Shown: piece after piece, positions 54,410 through 63,571 of the stretch
How positions within the stretch are numbered: the stretch's first letter is position 1
Layout: each line of letters opens with the position of its first letter
Source: Mesorhizobium sp. YC-39
GTDB taxonomy: Bacteria; Pseudomonadota; Alphaproteobacteria; Rhizobiales; Rhizobiaceae
Length of the DNA stretch: 64,000 nt
Direction of reading: 5' to 3'
NCBI RefSeq assembly: GCF_025753795.1
Contig: NZ_JAOWPS010000001.1
Span: 1,612,001 to 1,676,000 of the forward strand
Translations under genes and position numbers: made by a program
Notes under the pieces: generated by a model
Told to the model about the DNA's origin: nothing
Databases searched by the model: none
Seen by the model: the letters and a program-made list of their open reading frames with translations, nothing else

Positions 54410-54972
54410 CCGCTGTAATGCGGTGCAGATTTGGCTCTGACGCAATCTGGACGGAGGCTCGCGATGATGCGAGCAGTCAGGTGCATCGGGTAGATGCGCC
54501 TGTCGGCTCCACTTCGAATTGCCAGTGTTTCTTGCAGGAAACGATGAAGCGATTGTCGAGACCGCCTTGGCGCTGGTCTCCAAAGCCGGGTGGGAGTAAG
54601 GGGCAAACTGCGGCAATGGCGTATGTCCGGAGGCAATTTTCGCCATGCCGCAATTGTCGTTCTAGTTCGCATCTCACTCGCGCTTAGCTGGCGTTCTCTA
54701 TCTCTGCGTTGCAAGCCGATCTGCGCCCACTTTCAGGACGACGTAAAGTCGGTTCCGAAGGCGTAGTGCTCCAGCGTAGAATAGCGCGCAAAAAGGTGGG
54801 TCGAGTCGGACGCGCACAACGAGACCACCTCCGTTGGTCGTGTTGCCAATGAGGTTGATCATAGTCTCGTAGGTCCGCAGAGGGCGAACGGGCGAACGAG
54901 CGACACGCGGAAACACCGACACCGAAGGAATGACCAGCGCCATCGTCGCTGCCATCGAGAAGGAAGCCGAAA
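54410..54972. other. Gene-poor stretch with transposase debris
   Basis: About 560 bases without a supported gene. Short frames on both strands lack motifs. On the minus strand, roughly 54800-54885 encodes a fragment like the end of an ISAzo13-type transposase (listed separately). Nothing else recognisable was seen. Confidence 0.5.
54800..54885 (-). mobile_element. Transposase C-terminal remnant (ISAzo13-like)
   Basis: The minus-strand translation PLRTYETMINLIGNTTNGGG followed by LVVRVRLD aligns by eye with the conserved PLxSYxxIVxLIxxTTxxxGL-x-V-x-x-x-LD end of ISAzo13-family transposases. The catalytic domain is not nearby and the usual FHGEWNY tail is missing. It is a decayed fragment. Confidence 0.45.
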
Positions 54973-56073
54973 ATGTCCTCGCATAGGATCGCTGTCATCG
55001 GCGGTGACGGTATTGGCCCGGAGGTCGTCGATGCCGGCGTGAAAGTGCTGGAAGCCTTGGCTGCCGTCGAGCCGGGTCTTGCCTTCGAGTTCAAGCGCTT
55101 CGACTGGGGCTCCGACTATTATCGCCGCAACGGCCGCATGATGCCGCAGGATGGCCTGGCGCAGATCGAGGGTTTCGATGCCATCTATTTCGGCTCGGTC
55201 GGCGACCCGAACCTTCCCGACGATATCACGTTGTGGGGTCTGCGCCTGGCCATCTGCCAGGGGTTTGACCAGTACGCCAATGTGCGGCCGACGCGCCTCC
55301 TGCCTGGACTGACCGGCCCGCTGCGGCCCGAGCTCGGCAAGCAGATAGACTGGGTGATTGTGCGCGAAAACAGCGAAGGCGAATATGCCGGCGTCGGCGG
55401 GCGCGCTCATCGCGGCCTGCCGATCGAGGTCGGCATGGATGTCGCCGTCTTTACCCGCGCTGGCATTGAACGGATCGCCCGTTTTGCCAGCGATCTTGCC
55501 CTGTCGCGTCCCCGCAAGTTGTTGACGGTCGTTACGAAGTCGAACGCACAGCGCCACGGCATGGTGCTCTGGGACGAAGTCGTGCGCGAAGTGGTTCATG
55601 ACTACCCGGATCTAACCGTCGACTGGATGCTGGTCGACGCCATGACTCAGCGCATGGTCAACAAGCCAGGCAGCATCGACACGGTTTTGGCGACCAACCT
55701 CCATGCCGACATCCTGTCCGATCTGGCCGCCGCGCTTGGCGGTTCGCTCGGCATCGGCTCGACAGCGAACATCGATCCATCGCGCAGCCGTCCATCCATG
55801 TTCGAACCCATCCACGGCTCGGCCTTCGACATCACCGGCAAAGGCGTGGCCAATCCACTAGGCGCGTTCTGGACGGCAAGCCTGATGCTTGATCATCTGG
55901 GCGAGCCGGCTGCGTCGCGACGTCTCATCGTTGCAATTGAAACCGTTACCGATCGAGGAGAATATCTCAGTCCGGACCTGGGTGGAGCGGCGAGCACTGC
56001 CGAAGTGACCGCTGCGGTCATCGCTGCGCTTTCTGGTGCAAACAGCATCAGGTCCTCCGGACTGCCCGGATAG
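54973..56073 (+). CDS. ttuC: Tartrate / D-malate / isopropylmalate-type dehydrogenase
   Basis: 366 residues, ATG after AGGAAG. IAVIGGDGIGPEVVDAG and YANVRPTRLLPGL are hallmarks of the isocitrate/isopropylmalate dehydrogenase family. VIVRENSEGEYAGVGG is characteristic of TtuC/DmlA rather than LeuB. VTKSNAQRHGMVLWDEV holds the catalytic Lys region, and ATNLHADILSDLAAALGG the metal-binding Asp pair. FEPIHGSAFDITGKGVANP closes the NAD site. It oxidatively decarboxylates a 2-hydroxy dicarboxylate (tartrate, D-malate or similar) in an NAD- and Mn-dependent way. The gene symbol is by resemblance only. Confidence 0.88.
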   Translation: MSSHRIAVIGGDGIGPEVVDAGVKVLEALAAVEPGLAFEFKRFDWGSDYYRRNGRMMPQDGLAQIEGFDAIYFGSVGDPNLPDDITLWGLRLAICQGFDQYANVRPTRLLPGLTGPLRPELGKQIDWVIVRENSEGEYAGVGGRAHRGLPIEVGMDVAVFTRAGIERIARFASDLALSRPRKLLTVVTKSNAQRHGMVLWDEVVREVVHDYPDLTVDWMLVDAMTQRMVNKPGSIDTVLATNLHADILSDLAAALGGSLGIGSTANIDPSRSRPSMFEPIHGSAFDITGKGVANPLGAFWTASLMLDHLGEPAASRRLIVAIETVTDRGEYLSPDLGGAASTAEVTAAVIAALSGANSIRSSGLPG

Positions 56074-56100
56074 AAGCCGCATGTCGAGAGAAGTTCGCAT

Positions 56101-56559
56101 TCAAGCCTGCTTCGGCCTGTCGCGGCGTTCGACGATGTAGATATGGTCGGCCGCCAGGACGACATTGCCATGCTGGTTGATCACCTCGCAGCGCTCGATC
56201 ACCCGTCCTGAACCTGGCCGCTTGGGATCGTCTTCCTTGGCGGCAATGGTGGTGCGCGTGCGGATCGTGTCGCCGATGAACACCGGCTTGATGAAACGCA
56301 GTCGGTCGTAGCCATAGGAAAAGGCGACCGGGTTGACGACGCTTGCCGTCAGCCCGACGCCGACCGAGAACACCAGCGTACCATGAGCGATGCGCTGGCC
56401 GAATGGCGTCGTCTTCATGAACTCGGCGTCCATGTGGTGCGGGAAGAAATCACCGGTGTGGCCGGCATGGACGACGAAGTCCGTCTCGGTGATGGTACGG
56501 CCGCTGGTCAGGCGCGACGAACCGATCTCATAGTCTTCGAAATACTGGATCTGTTCCAT
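56101..56559 (-). CDS. MaoC-type hydratase/dehydratase
   Basis: 152 residues from an ATG at 56559 that overlaps the upstream stop (TGATG). The longer open frame to 57168 is shadow. [18 protein letters not shown] opens the hotdog fold. [20 protein letters not shown] and [13 protein letters not shown] hold the (D/H-x-x-x-H) hydratase motif region. It is likely a hydratase acting on an enoyl- or hydroxyacyl-CoA-like or sugar-acid intermediate, the last step of the sugar module. Confidence 0.85.
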   Translation of the reverse strand: MEQIQYFEDYEIGSSRLTSGRTITETDFVVHAGHTGDFFPHHMDAEFMKTTPFGQRIAHGTLVFSVGVGLTASVVNPVAFSYGYDRLRFIKPVFIGDTIRTRTTIAAKEDDPKRPGSGRVIERCEVINQHGNVVLAADHIYIVERRDRPKQA

Positions 56560-57635
56560 CAGGGTCTTTCCGCGATCGGCGTCGCCGGCGCCGCGCTCGA
56601 CTGATAGGCAGCCTCGACCAGCGCCATTGTGCTCCAGGCATCCTCGACCGGGCTGATCAGCGTCGCGTCCTCGCCGGCCGCAAACCGCTGGACATTGGCC
56701 ATGCGGCCGACGAAGGCATCGGGAAACCACTCGCCGGCCAATGGCACGGCGACCCAGTCCGTCCCGCCTTTCGGATAGATCTCCAGCACATCCGGCTCGC
56801 CGCGCGGATAGTCGAGATTGAGGCCGAGCTTGAGATAGGCAGCACCCTCGGTGCCGCAGATGCGGAACTCGCAGGCCTGGTGCCGGCGGCCGAACTTGTG
56901 GTCGTGATTGATCGAGAGCGCGCAACGCACGCTGTCGCCATAGTCGAGAATGGCGCTGGTGCGCGTCTGCGCCACCGCATGGTTGGGATGGCCAAGCGTC
57001 TTGGCGTGGACGCCTCTGGGGTCGCCGAGCAATTGCCGGATCAGGTCGAGATAGTGGATCGAATGCATGGCGATCTCGACACGCGGCGCCTTGAGCAGGA
57101 ACTCCCAGAGCTCCCACGGCGTCGCCAGCGCCAGCCAGGCGTCGAAGTCGACGATCTCGCCGAGCCAACCTTTGGCGATCGCGTCCTTCAGTGCCAGCAT
57201 CATCGGCGCGAAGCGGAGCTGGAAGTTCACGGCTGCGCGGAGCTTTTTGGCGTGGCAGATCTCGAGGATCGCAGTCGCTTCGGCGAGATTGCTGCCCATC
57301 GGCTTCTGGATCAACACCACGGCGCCATCAGGTAATGCCTTCAGCACACCGGCATGGCGGGATGGCGGCGTGGCGAGATCGAAGATCGCGCCGTCGACAG
57401 CGGCGGCTTCGTCCAACGAGCGAAAGGCTGTCACGCCCCATTGCTCCGCCAGCCGCGTCGCCCTGGCATGATCAGGATCGTAGAGTCCGGCGACCGGAAA
57501 GCCGGCCTTCCGGTAGGCCGGGAAATGCGCGTCGCCGACGATCGACCCGGCGCCGAAGGTGACGATCGGACGGGGCACTGAGGGTCTGGGCCAGGCCTGG
57601 ACGAGTGAGGCAGGGTCGAAACCGCCGTCAATCAT
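56559..57635 (-). CDS. Gfo/Idh/MocA-family oxidoreductase
   Basis: 358 residues from an ATG at 57635, which overlaps the mutarotase gene by 8 bases. [20 protein letters not shown] is the NAD loop. [20 protein letters not shown] has QKP where EKP is usual, with the Lys kept. [18 protein letters not shown] supplies the catalytic Asp/His area. It probably oxidises the C1 or another hydroxyl of the imported sugar. It is translationally coupled to both neighbours in the minus-strand operon. Confidence 0.87.
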   Translation of the reverse strand: MIDGGFDPASLVQAWPRPSVPRPIVTFGAGSIVGDAHFPAYRKAGFPVAGLYDPDHARATRLAEQWGVTAFRSLDEAAAVDGAIFDLATPPSRHAGVLKALPDGAVVLIQKPMGSNLAEATAILEICHAKKLRAAVNFQLRFAPMMLALKDAIAKGWLGEIVDFDAWLALATPWELWEFLLKAPRVEIAMHSIHYLDLIRQLLGDPRGVHAKTLGHPNHAVAQTRTSAILDYGDSVRCALSINHDHKFGRRHQACEFRICGTEGAAYLKLGLNLDYPRGEPDVLEIYPKGGTDWVAVPLAGEWFPDAFVGRMANVQRFAAGEDATLISPVEDAWSTMALVEAAYQSSAAPATPIAERP

Positions 57636-57957
57636 GATGGAAGACCTCGTCCATGTCAGCCCACCATTCGCCTTCCTTGCGCGTCGCCAAGGGCTCCTGG
57701 CAAGGCATGCAGACGGCCCACCATTCCTGGGTTTTCGGGTCGGCCGCCATTTTGGCCATGTCGGCCGCATAGTCGGTGCCATGGTATTCGAAATAGGAAA
57801 ACAGCAGGTTCTCCGGCCGCTTCAGGTAGATCGAGTAGTTCTTGATGTTGCAGGCCGAAATCATGGTCAGCACATCCGGCCAGACGGCGGCGTGAAGGCG
57901 GACATACTCCTCGACCTTTTCCGGCTTCAGCCCCAGCACCATCCCCATCCGCTGCAT
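57628..57957 (-). CDS. rhaM: L-rhamnose mutarotase-like protein
   Basis: 109 residues from the ATG at 57957. RMGMVLGLKPEKVEEYVRLH, then VWPDVLTMISACNIKNYSIY and ENLLFSYFEYHG are the RhaM pattern, with the two conserved His candidates (RLHAAVWP and EYHG). The end EWWADMDEVFH is the usual tail. It interconverts anomers of L-rhamnose or a related 6-deoxysugar. The symbol is by resemblance. Its presence suggests the transporter brings in rhamnose, fucose or a similar sugar. Confidence 0.85.
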   Translation of the reverse strand: MQRMGMVLGLKPEKVEEYVRLHAAVWPDVLTMISACNIKNYSIYLKRPENLLFSYFEYHGTDYAADMAKMAADPKTQEWWAVCMPCQEPLATRKEGEWWADMDEVFHHD

Positions 57958-57968
57958 GCCCCGTCTCC

Positions 57969-59081
57969 CTATCTGGTAATCGCCGTGGTGAATTCGGCGA
58001 CGCTCATGGCCTTCACCGCGTCCCAGTCCCAGTCGATGCCGATGCCTGGCTCGTCGGGCGCCAGCGCCTGGCCATCCTCGATGCGCATATGCTTTCCGGT
58101 CAACTGGTCGAGTTGCGGAATGTACTCGACATATCTGCCGTTCTGAACAGCGCAGGTCAGGCTGACATGCAGTTCCATCAGAAAATGCGGGCAGATCGGG
58201 ATGTCGAAGGCCTCCGCCGCATGGGCGATCTTGAGCCACGGCGTGATGCCACCGATGCGACCGACATCGACCTGCACGATCGAGCAGGCGCCTTTCTGCA
58301 TATATTCGCGGAAATGACGGATGGAGTAGAGCGACTCACCGATGGCAATCGGCGTCGGCGTCGAGTTCGACAACCGCACATGCCCGTCAATGTCGTCGGC
58401 CGGCAGCGGCTCCTCGATCCAGGCGAGGTCGAGTTCGCGCAGCCTGGCCGCGCGCCGGATCGCCTCGTCGACCGAAAAGCCTTGATTGGCGTCGGTCATG
58501 ATCTCGTAGCCGTCGCCAACCGCCTTGCGCACGGCCGACAGCCGCGCCAGATCCTCGGCGCCATGCGGCTTGCCGATCTTGACCTTCGAGCCACGAAACC
58601 CCTTGGCCTTGGCTGCCAGCGCATCGTCGACCAGCGCTTGCGTCTCGATGTGCAGCCAGCCGCCTTCGGTGGTGTAGAGCGGGCAGCGATCCTTGGCGCC
58701 GCCGGCCAGTTTCCACAGCGGCAGGCCCTGTTTCTTCGCCCGCAGATCCCAAAGTGCGGTATCGATTGCCGCGATCGCTATGGCCGTGATTGCACCGATC
58801 GTGGTGGCATGCGTGGCAAATTCGAGATCGTGCCAGATCGCCTCGATCATGTCGGCATCGCGGTCGATCAGGCGCGGCACCAGATGGTCCGAGAGCAGCC
58901 GCATCACCGAGGAGCCGCCGGTGCCGATCGTGTAGCTGTAGCCGGTGCCGACCGCGCCATCGCTATCGGTGATTGTCACGATTGGCGTTTCCTGGCTGAC
59001 GAAACTCTGGATCGCGTCGGTGCGCTTGACCTTGGGCACAAGGTCCACCATCCGCAGTTCGACTTTCTCGATCCTGGCCAT
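57969..59081 (-). CDS. Mandelate racemase/muconate-lactonizing enolase-superfamily protein (sugar acid dehydratase type)
   Basis: 370 residues from the ATG at 59081; the frame extends 39 bases upstream without support. The capping domain has GYSYTIGTGGSSVMRLL. The barrel has GSKVKIGKPHGAEDL (catalytic K-x-K), YEIMTDANQGFSVDEAI, AWIEEPLPADD, and AIGESLYSIRHF for the three metal-binding acidic residues. FDIPICPHFLMELHVSL gives the C-terminal His. It resembles the galactarate/talarate-like dehydratases. It is likely to dehydrate an aldonic or aldaric acid made by the neighbouring dehydrogenase. Confidence 0.87.
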   Translation of the reverse strand: MARIEKVELRMVDLVPKVKRTDAIQSFVSQETPIVTITDSDGAVGTGYSYTIGTGGSSVMRLLSDHLVPRLIDRDADMIEAIWHDLEFATHATTIGAITAIAIAAIDTALWDLRAKKQGLPLWKLAGGAKDRCPLYTTEGGWLHIETQALVDDALAAKAKGFRGSKVKIGKPHGAEDLARLSAVRKAVGDGYEIMTDANQGFSVDEAIRRAARLRELDLAWIEEPLPADDIDGHVRLSNSTPTPIAIGESLYSIRHFREYMQKGACSIVQVDVGRIGGITPWLKIAHAAEAFDIPICPHFLMELHVSLTCAVQNGRYVEYIPQLDQLTGKHMRIEDGQALAPDEPGIGIDWDWDAVKAMSVAEFTTAITR

Positions 59082-59085
59082 GCCT

Positions 59086-60183
59086 TCAGCTCCGCAACGT
59101 CTTTCCAGTGTCGGCGGCAAACAGATGCGCCTGCGACATGTCGAGACTCATGGCGACCCGCTCGCCCGACCTCAGCGGTCTGGGGTTCAGCATGCGCGAA
59201 ACCCAGTCTGTGCCGTTGAATTCGACGAACACCAGTGTCTCGTTGCCGAGCGGTTCGGTGACCGTGATCGGCAGTTCGATCTGGTGGACGTCCGCCGCAC
59301 CGCCGGAACTGATGCCATGCCCGGTCGGATAGATGTCGTCCGGCCGCAGCCCGAACACAACCTTGTCGCCGGTAGCGACATTGGCCTTGAACTGGCCGGG
59401 CAGCGGCAGTTTTTCGCCGGTGGCAAAAACCATCTTGCCATCATCTATGGTGGCCTCGTGCAGGTTCATCGGCGGTGAGCCGATGAAGCCGGCGACGAAG
59501 CGCGTCGCCGGCCGCCGGAACACCTCGTCGGGCGTGCCGACCTGCTCGATATAGCCGTCGCGCATGATGACGATGCGGTCGGCCAGCGTCATTGCCTCGA
59601 CCTGGTCATGGGTGACGTAGATCACCGTCGACTGCACCTTGGCATGCAGTTTCTTGATCTCGGTGCGCATCTGCGTGCGCAGCTTGGCGTCAAGATTGGA
59701 AAGCGGCTCGTCGAACAGGAACACATCTGGATCGCGCACGATGGCGCGGCCCATGGCGACGCGTTGGCGCTGGCCGCCGGACAATTGCGAGGGCCGGCGC
59801 TCCAGCAGCGTGTCGAGACCGAGGATGGCCGAGGCCTCGGCGACGCGGCGATCCATGTCTTCCCTGGCGGCGCCGGCGATTTTCAGGGAGAAGCCGAGAT
59901 TCTCGCGCACCGTCATATGCGGATAGAGCGCATAGGACTGGAACACCATCGAGATGTTGCGCGAGCGCGGCGGCAGGTCGTTGACGATGCGTCCGCCGAT
60001 CTCGATCGAGCCATAGCTGATCTCCTCGAGCCCGGCGATCATGCGCAGCGTCGTCGACTTGCCGCAGCCGGAGGGACCGACCAGCGCGATGAATTCGCGA
60101 TCAGTGATATCGAGATCGATGCCATGCACGATCTCGATATTGCCGTAGCGCTTGGTCAGCTTGGTGAGGGAAACGGTTGCCAT
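59086..60183 (-). CDS. Sugar ABC transporter ATP-binding protein (CUT1, UgpC/MsmK type)
   Basis: 365 residues. LVGPSGCGKSTTLRMIAGLE is Walker A, LSGGQRQRVAMGRAIV the signature and FLFDEPLSNLDAKLR Walker B, followed by VTHDQVEAMTLADRIVIM. The C-terminal TOBE-like domain (VVFGLRPDDIYP, VTEPLGNETLVFVEF) is the regulatory part typical of UgpC/MalK relatives. It powers the two permeases just upstream. It is 4 bases from both the enolase and permease genes. Confidence 0.93.
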   Translation of the reverse strand: MATVSLTKLTKRYGNIEIVHGIDLDITDREFIALVGPSGCGKSTTLRMIAGLEEISYGSIEIGGRIVNDLPPRSRNISMVFQSYALYPHMTVRENLGFSLKIAGAAREDMDRRVAEASAILGLDTLLERRPSQLSGGQRQRVAMGRAIVRDPDVFLFDEPLSNLDAKLRTQMRTEIKKLHAKVQSTVIYVTHDQVEAMTLADRIVIMRDGYIEQVGTPDEVFRRPATRFVAGFIGSPPMNLHEATIDDGKMVFATGEKLPLPGQFKANVATGDKVVFGLRPDDIYPTGHGISSGGAADVHQIELPITVTEPLGNETLVFVEFNGTDWVSRMLNPRPLRSGERVAMSLDMSQAHLFAADTGKTLRS

Positions 60184-60187
60184 TGGA

Positions 60188-61054
60188 TCAGCCTTTCACC
60201 GCGCCGGAGGTCAGGCCGCCGACAAGGTGCTTCTGGACGATATAGGTGAGGGTCAGCGCCGGGATGATCATCACCACGGCGAGCGCGCACATGCCGCGCC
60301 AGTCGATGGTGAATTCGGCGGTGTAGTCGAGAAGGCCGACCGGCAGCGTCTTGGCGCTGACGGAGCGGGTCAGTTGCGAGGCAAGCGCGAACTCGTTCCA
60401 GCAGGTCAGGAAGGCGAAGATCGCCGCCGAAGCGATGCCCGGCCCCGCAAGCGGAAACTCGACCTGCCAGAAGGCCTGCCAGCGCGTGCAGCCGTCGATC
60501 TGCGCGGCCTCCGCGAGATCTTTTGGCACCTGACGGAAGAAGCCGTCGATCAGCCAGATCGTGAACGGCACATTGAGCGCGACATAGGCAAGGATCAGCC
60601 CGAAATGCGTGTCGATGATGCCAAGCCGCACATAGAGGAAGAACAGCGGCAGCGACAATGCGATGCCAGGCACCGTGCGCGTTAGCATCAGGCCCAGGAA
60701 GACGCTCGATTTGCCGCGGAAGCGGTAGCGCGCGAAGGCGTAGCCGCCAGCCATGCCGATGGCCACCGCAATGACGGTCGAGGTTACCGAGATGATCAGC
60801 GAGTTGCGGAAATACTCGATCACCGGGATGCCGCCCTTGCCGATGCCGCTGAACATGGCGACATAGGCGTCGAACGAAATCTCCTGCGGAATCCACACCG
60901 GCGGCTTGGCCATGATCTCGACGGTTGGCCGCAAGGACGAGATGACGATCCACAGACCAGGCAGGCAGATCGTCAGCATCGCCAGGAACAGGCCGATGCG
61001 ATAGACGATCCCAAGCAGCCGGCGCTTCAGGCGGGCGGAAGAATTCTCGTCCAT
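60188..61054 (-). CDS. Sugar ABC transporter permease (UgpE/MalG type)
   Basis: 288 residues from the ATG at 61054 (GGTGAG upstream). The longer frame to 61255 is not family-like. The first helix is LFLAMLTICLPGLWIVISSL. The EAA coupling loop is PKDLAEAAQIDGCTRWQAF, the CUT1 hallmark, and FAFLTCWNEFALASQL follows. It makes the channel with the upstream UgpA-type permease. Confidence 0.9.
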   Translation of the reverse strand: MDENSSARLKRRLLGIVYRIGLFLAMLTICLPGLWIVISSLRPTVEIMAKPPVWIPQEISFDAYVAMFSGIGKGGIPVIEYFRNSLIISVTSTVIAVAIGMAGGYAFARYRFRGKSSVFLGLMLTRTVPGIALSLPLFFLYVRLGIIDTHFGLILAYVALNVPFTIWLIDGFFRQVPKDLAEAAQIDGCTRWQAFWQVEFPLAGPGIASAAIFAFLTCWNEFALASQLTRSVSAKTLPVGLLDYTAEFTIDWRGMCALAVVMIIPALTLTYIVQKHLVGGLTSGAVKG

Positions 61055-61070
61055 TCTCACCACCCAGGCC

Positions 61071-61967
61071 TCACCACTCAGCACCGATCTGCGTGCGCGC
61101 CGCGGCGAGCTTGTTGAAGAAATAGACGGTGAAGGCGATCGACAGCAGGATCGAGAAATAGGCCATGGCGTTGGCCATTCCCATGCGCCCGTCGCTATAG
61201 GCGGTGCGCGCCACCAGCGTCCACAGGAGCTCGGTGCGGCCCGCAGGTCCGCCATCGGTCATGATCTTCACGATGTCATAGGCGCGCGCGACGTCGAGCG
61301 AGCGGATGGTCATGGCGATGTAGGCGAAAGGCATCACGAACGGCCACGTCACATAGCGGAATGTCTGCCACGGCGTGCAGCCGTCGACCCGCGCCGCCTC
61401 GATCGGTTCCTTGGGCATGGCCAGCAGACCGGCGAGGATCAGGATCGCGAAGATCGCTGTCGACGACCAGATCTCGGCAATCGAAATGGCGATGAAGGCG
61501 AGATGGCCTTCGATCAGCCAAGGTATGGCGTCCTGGGTGATGCCGAGCGACTGCAAGGCATTGTTCACCAGGCCGATATTGTCGTTGAACATGAATTTGA
61601 ACTGGAAGCCGACGAGGATCGGCGAGAACATCATCGGAAACATCATAAGCGTGCGCAGGATGCGCTGGCCGCGCGTCGCCTTCTCGACTAGCATCGCCAG
61701 GCCAAGGCCAAGCAGCATCTCGAGATTGAGCGCGATGGTCAGCAAGAGAACGGTGCGGCCGAAGGCCCACCAGAAATCGGCGTTGGACAGGATCGAGAGA
61801 TAGTTCCGAAAGCCGACAAAGACGAAGAAGGTCTCAGGCCGCGTCAGGCGGAACGGGGTGAAGCTGGAATAGAGCGACAAAAGCAATGGCACCACGACCA
61901 CCGCCGCCAGCACGATCATGGCTGGAAGCAGCAGCAGGAACGGTGCAGATGGCTTGAAGCCCTTCAT
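61071..61967 (-). CDS. Sugar ABC transporter permease (UgpA/MalF type)
   Basis: 298 residues from the ATG at 61967 (AGGGATCCTG upstream); the frame extends to 62270 through shadow sequence. The first helix is LLLLPAMIVLAAVVVVPLLL. The EAA loop is PKEPIEAARVDGCTPWQTFR, as in MalF/UgpA. IAISIAEIWSSTAIFAIL is a typical central helix. It starts about 115 bases after the binding-protein gene. Confidence 0.9.
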   Translation of the reverse strand: MKGFKPSAPFLLLLPAMIVLAAVVVVPLLLSLYSSFTPFRLTRPETFFVFVGFRNYLSILSNADFWWAFGRTVLLLTIALNLEMLLGLGLAMLVEKATRGQRILRTLMMFPMMFSPILVGFQFKFMFNDNIGLVNNALQSLGITQDAIPWLIEGHLAFIAISIAEIWSSTAIFAILILAGLLAMPKEPIEAARVDGCTPWQTFRYVTWPFVMPFAYIAMTIRSLDVARAYDIVKIMTDGGPAGRTELLWTLVARTAYSDGRMGMANAMAYFSILLSIAFTVYFFNKLAAARTQIGAEW

Positions 61968-62082
61968 CAGGATCCCTGGGGTTTTGTATTCAACTATGGG
62001 CGCGCCGCTGATCGCCCAGCGCCGACCAGGCGCGATCGCCTCCCCCAATTGTCGTGGGGGGAGGCGGCCTTGGTAGCAGTTT

Positions 62083-63402
62083 CTAGAGCTTGCCGGCGTC
62101 TTCGAGGATCTGCGTCGCCTTGGCGGCGGCTTCATCCAGTGCCTGCTTGGACGTCTTGTCGCCGAGGATCGCCGCCTGCAGCTCGGGATAGACGGCATTC
62201 GAGATCTCGATCCACTCGGGCGTCTGCGGCACGGCAAAGGCGTGCTTGGCTTCTTCCTGGAAGGCGGCAAGGACTTCCTTCTTGTAGGGATCGTTCTCGG
62301 CCTGCTTCAGGTCCCAGTCCCAGACCGCGGTGCGGGTCGGCAACGGGCCTGCGGCGGCTTCGAGCTTCTGGCTGTCCTCGTTGGTCAGCCACCACACCAG
62401 AGAGGCCGCGGCCTCCTTGTTCGGGCAATTCTCGGTCACCGAGAAACCGTGGAAACCGGACCAGCCGGTGCGCTTGCCCGAGGATCCCTTCGGCGCAACC
62501 TTGACGCCGACATTGCCGGCGACCTTCGACGACTTCGGATCGTTGAAGAAGCCTGCCCAGCCCGGCCAGTCGAGATTGATGGCGACTGTGCCGGAGGCAA
62601 AGCCCTGGCCGAGATCGTCCCACAGATAGTTGGTGGTTCCCGCCGGCACGGCCTTTGCCTTGTAAAGATTGACGAACCAGTCGAGCGCTCGGATGCCGGC
62701 TTCGGAGTTGAAGACGGGCTTGCCGTCCTTGTCGAGATACTCGCCGCCTTCGGCGACGACCATCTCGTAGAAGCGGCCGTTGATGGCCTCTTCCTTGCCG
62801 GCGAACTGCGTGCCGTAGAAATTAGGCGGGTTGGCGAAGAACTCGGCCTGGTCGGTGACTTCCTTCCAGGTGTCTGGCGGCACCAGGTCATAACCGTATT
62901 TCGCCTTGAACTTGGTCTTGTTGTCGGCGTTCTCGTACAGGCTCTTCTGGTAGTACAGCGCCGAAACGTCGAACTGCGCGCGCGGCAGCATCATCAGCTT
63001 GCCGTCGATGGTTGCCGCCTGGATCGTCGAAGGCACGAAGGCGTCGATTTCTTCCTTGGGCAGCAGTTTGCCGAGGTCGGTGTAGAGGCTCGTATACTGC
63101 GGCGCGAACGACGAATGGTTCCAGCCGACGCACCAGTTGGTGCTGCCCGAGGCGATGTCGGACTTGAGCTCCTTGTCGATGTCGAAGCCGTTCTTCTTGG
63201 TCAGGATGTTGACCTTGGCGCCGGTGGCCTTCTCCCATTCGGGTATCCGCTCGTAGAGCTTTTCATATTGCTGGCCGCCGATCAGCTTCACGTCGACGGT
63301 CACGCCTTCGAATTTGCCGGGCAGGTCGCCGGCAATGGCAGTGCCTGCGCCGAATGCAAGCACCAATGCGCCGGCGGAAACGCCGGAAAGCAGTCTGTTC
63401 AT
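62083..63402 (-). CDS. Sugar ABC transporter substrate-binding protein (family 1)
   Basis: 439 residues from the ATG at 63402, with a perfect GGAGGAAACC upstream. A Sec signal (LLSGVSAGALVLAFGAGTAIAG) opens the protein. GVTVDVKLIGGQQYEKLYE and AAGPLPTRTAVWDWD are family 1 features. FHGFSVTENCPNKEAAASLV is the C-terminal ligand-lobe helix region. It delivers a sugar or sugar acid to the CUT1 importer. It is the first gene of the minus-strand operon and is divergent from the IclR gene. Confidence 0.92.
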   Translation of the reverse strand: MNRLLSGVSAGALVLAFGAGTAIAGDLPGKFEGVTVDVKLIGGQQYEKLYERIPEWEKATGAKVNILTKKNGFDIDKELKSDIASGSTNWCVGWNHSSFAPQYTSLYTDLGKLLPKEEIDAFVPSTIQAATIDGKLMMLPRAQFDVSALYYQKSLYENADNKTKFKAKYGYDLVPPDTWKEVTDQAEFFANPPNFYGTQFAGKEEAINGRFYEMVVAEGGEYLDKDGKPVFNSEAGIRALDWFVNLYKAKAVPAGTTNYLWDDLGQGFASGTVAINLDWPGWAGFFNDPKSSKVAGNVGVKVAPKGSSGKRTGWSGFHGFSVTENCPNKEAAASLVWWLTNEDSQKLEAAAGPLPTRTAVWDWDLKQAENDPYKKEVLAAFQEEAKHAFAVPQTPEWIEISNAVYPELQAAILGDKTSKQALDEAAAKATQILEDAGKL

Positions 63403-63571
63403 TGGTTTCCTCCCTGGGTGCGCCTCAGTGGCGACCGCAACTTGTCCGCGTGACAAGAAGTGCTACATTCATATACAAACAAAACATTCATACATACGTC
63501 AAGGCGAAATTTGTTTCCGATGTCCGCGTTCCTGCGTATATGAAGAATCAAATTCACTGGAGGGATGGGCT
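63403..63571. promoter_or_regulatory. Divergent promoter region with repeated TTCATA elements
   Basis: ACATTCATA occurs at 63465-63473 and again at 63484-63492 (19 bases apart), and the inverse GTATATGAA appears near 63535. These AT-rich repeats between the binding-protein and IclR genes are candidate IclR-type operator half-sites. Confidence 0.4.

Noticed and set aside
56560-57168. N-terminal extension of the MaoC frame
   Set aside because: It is read out of frame through the Gfo/Idh gene; the ATG at 56559 gives a normal MaoC length and start.
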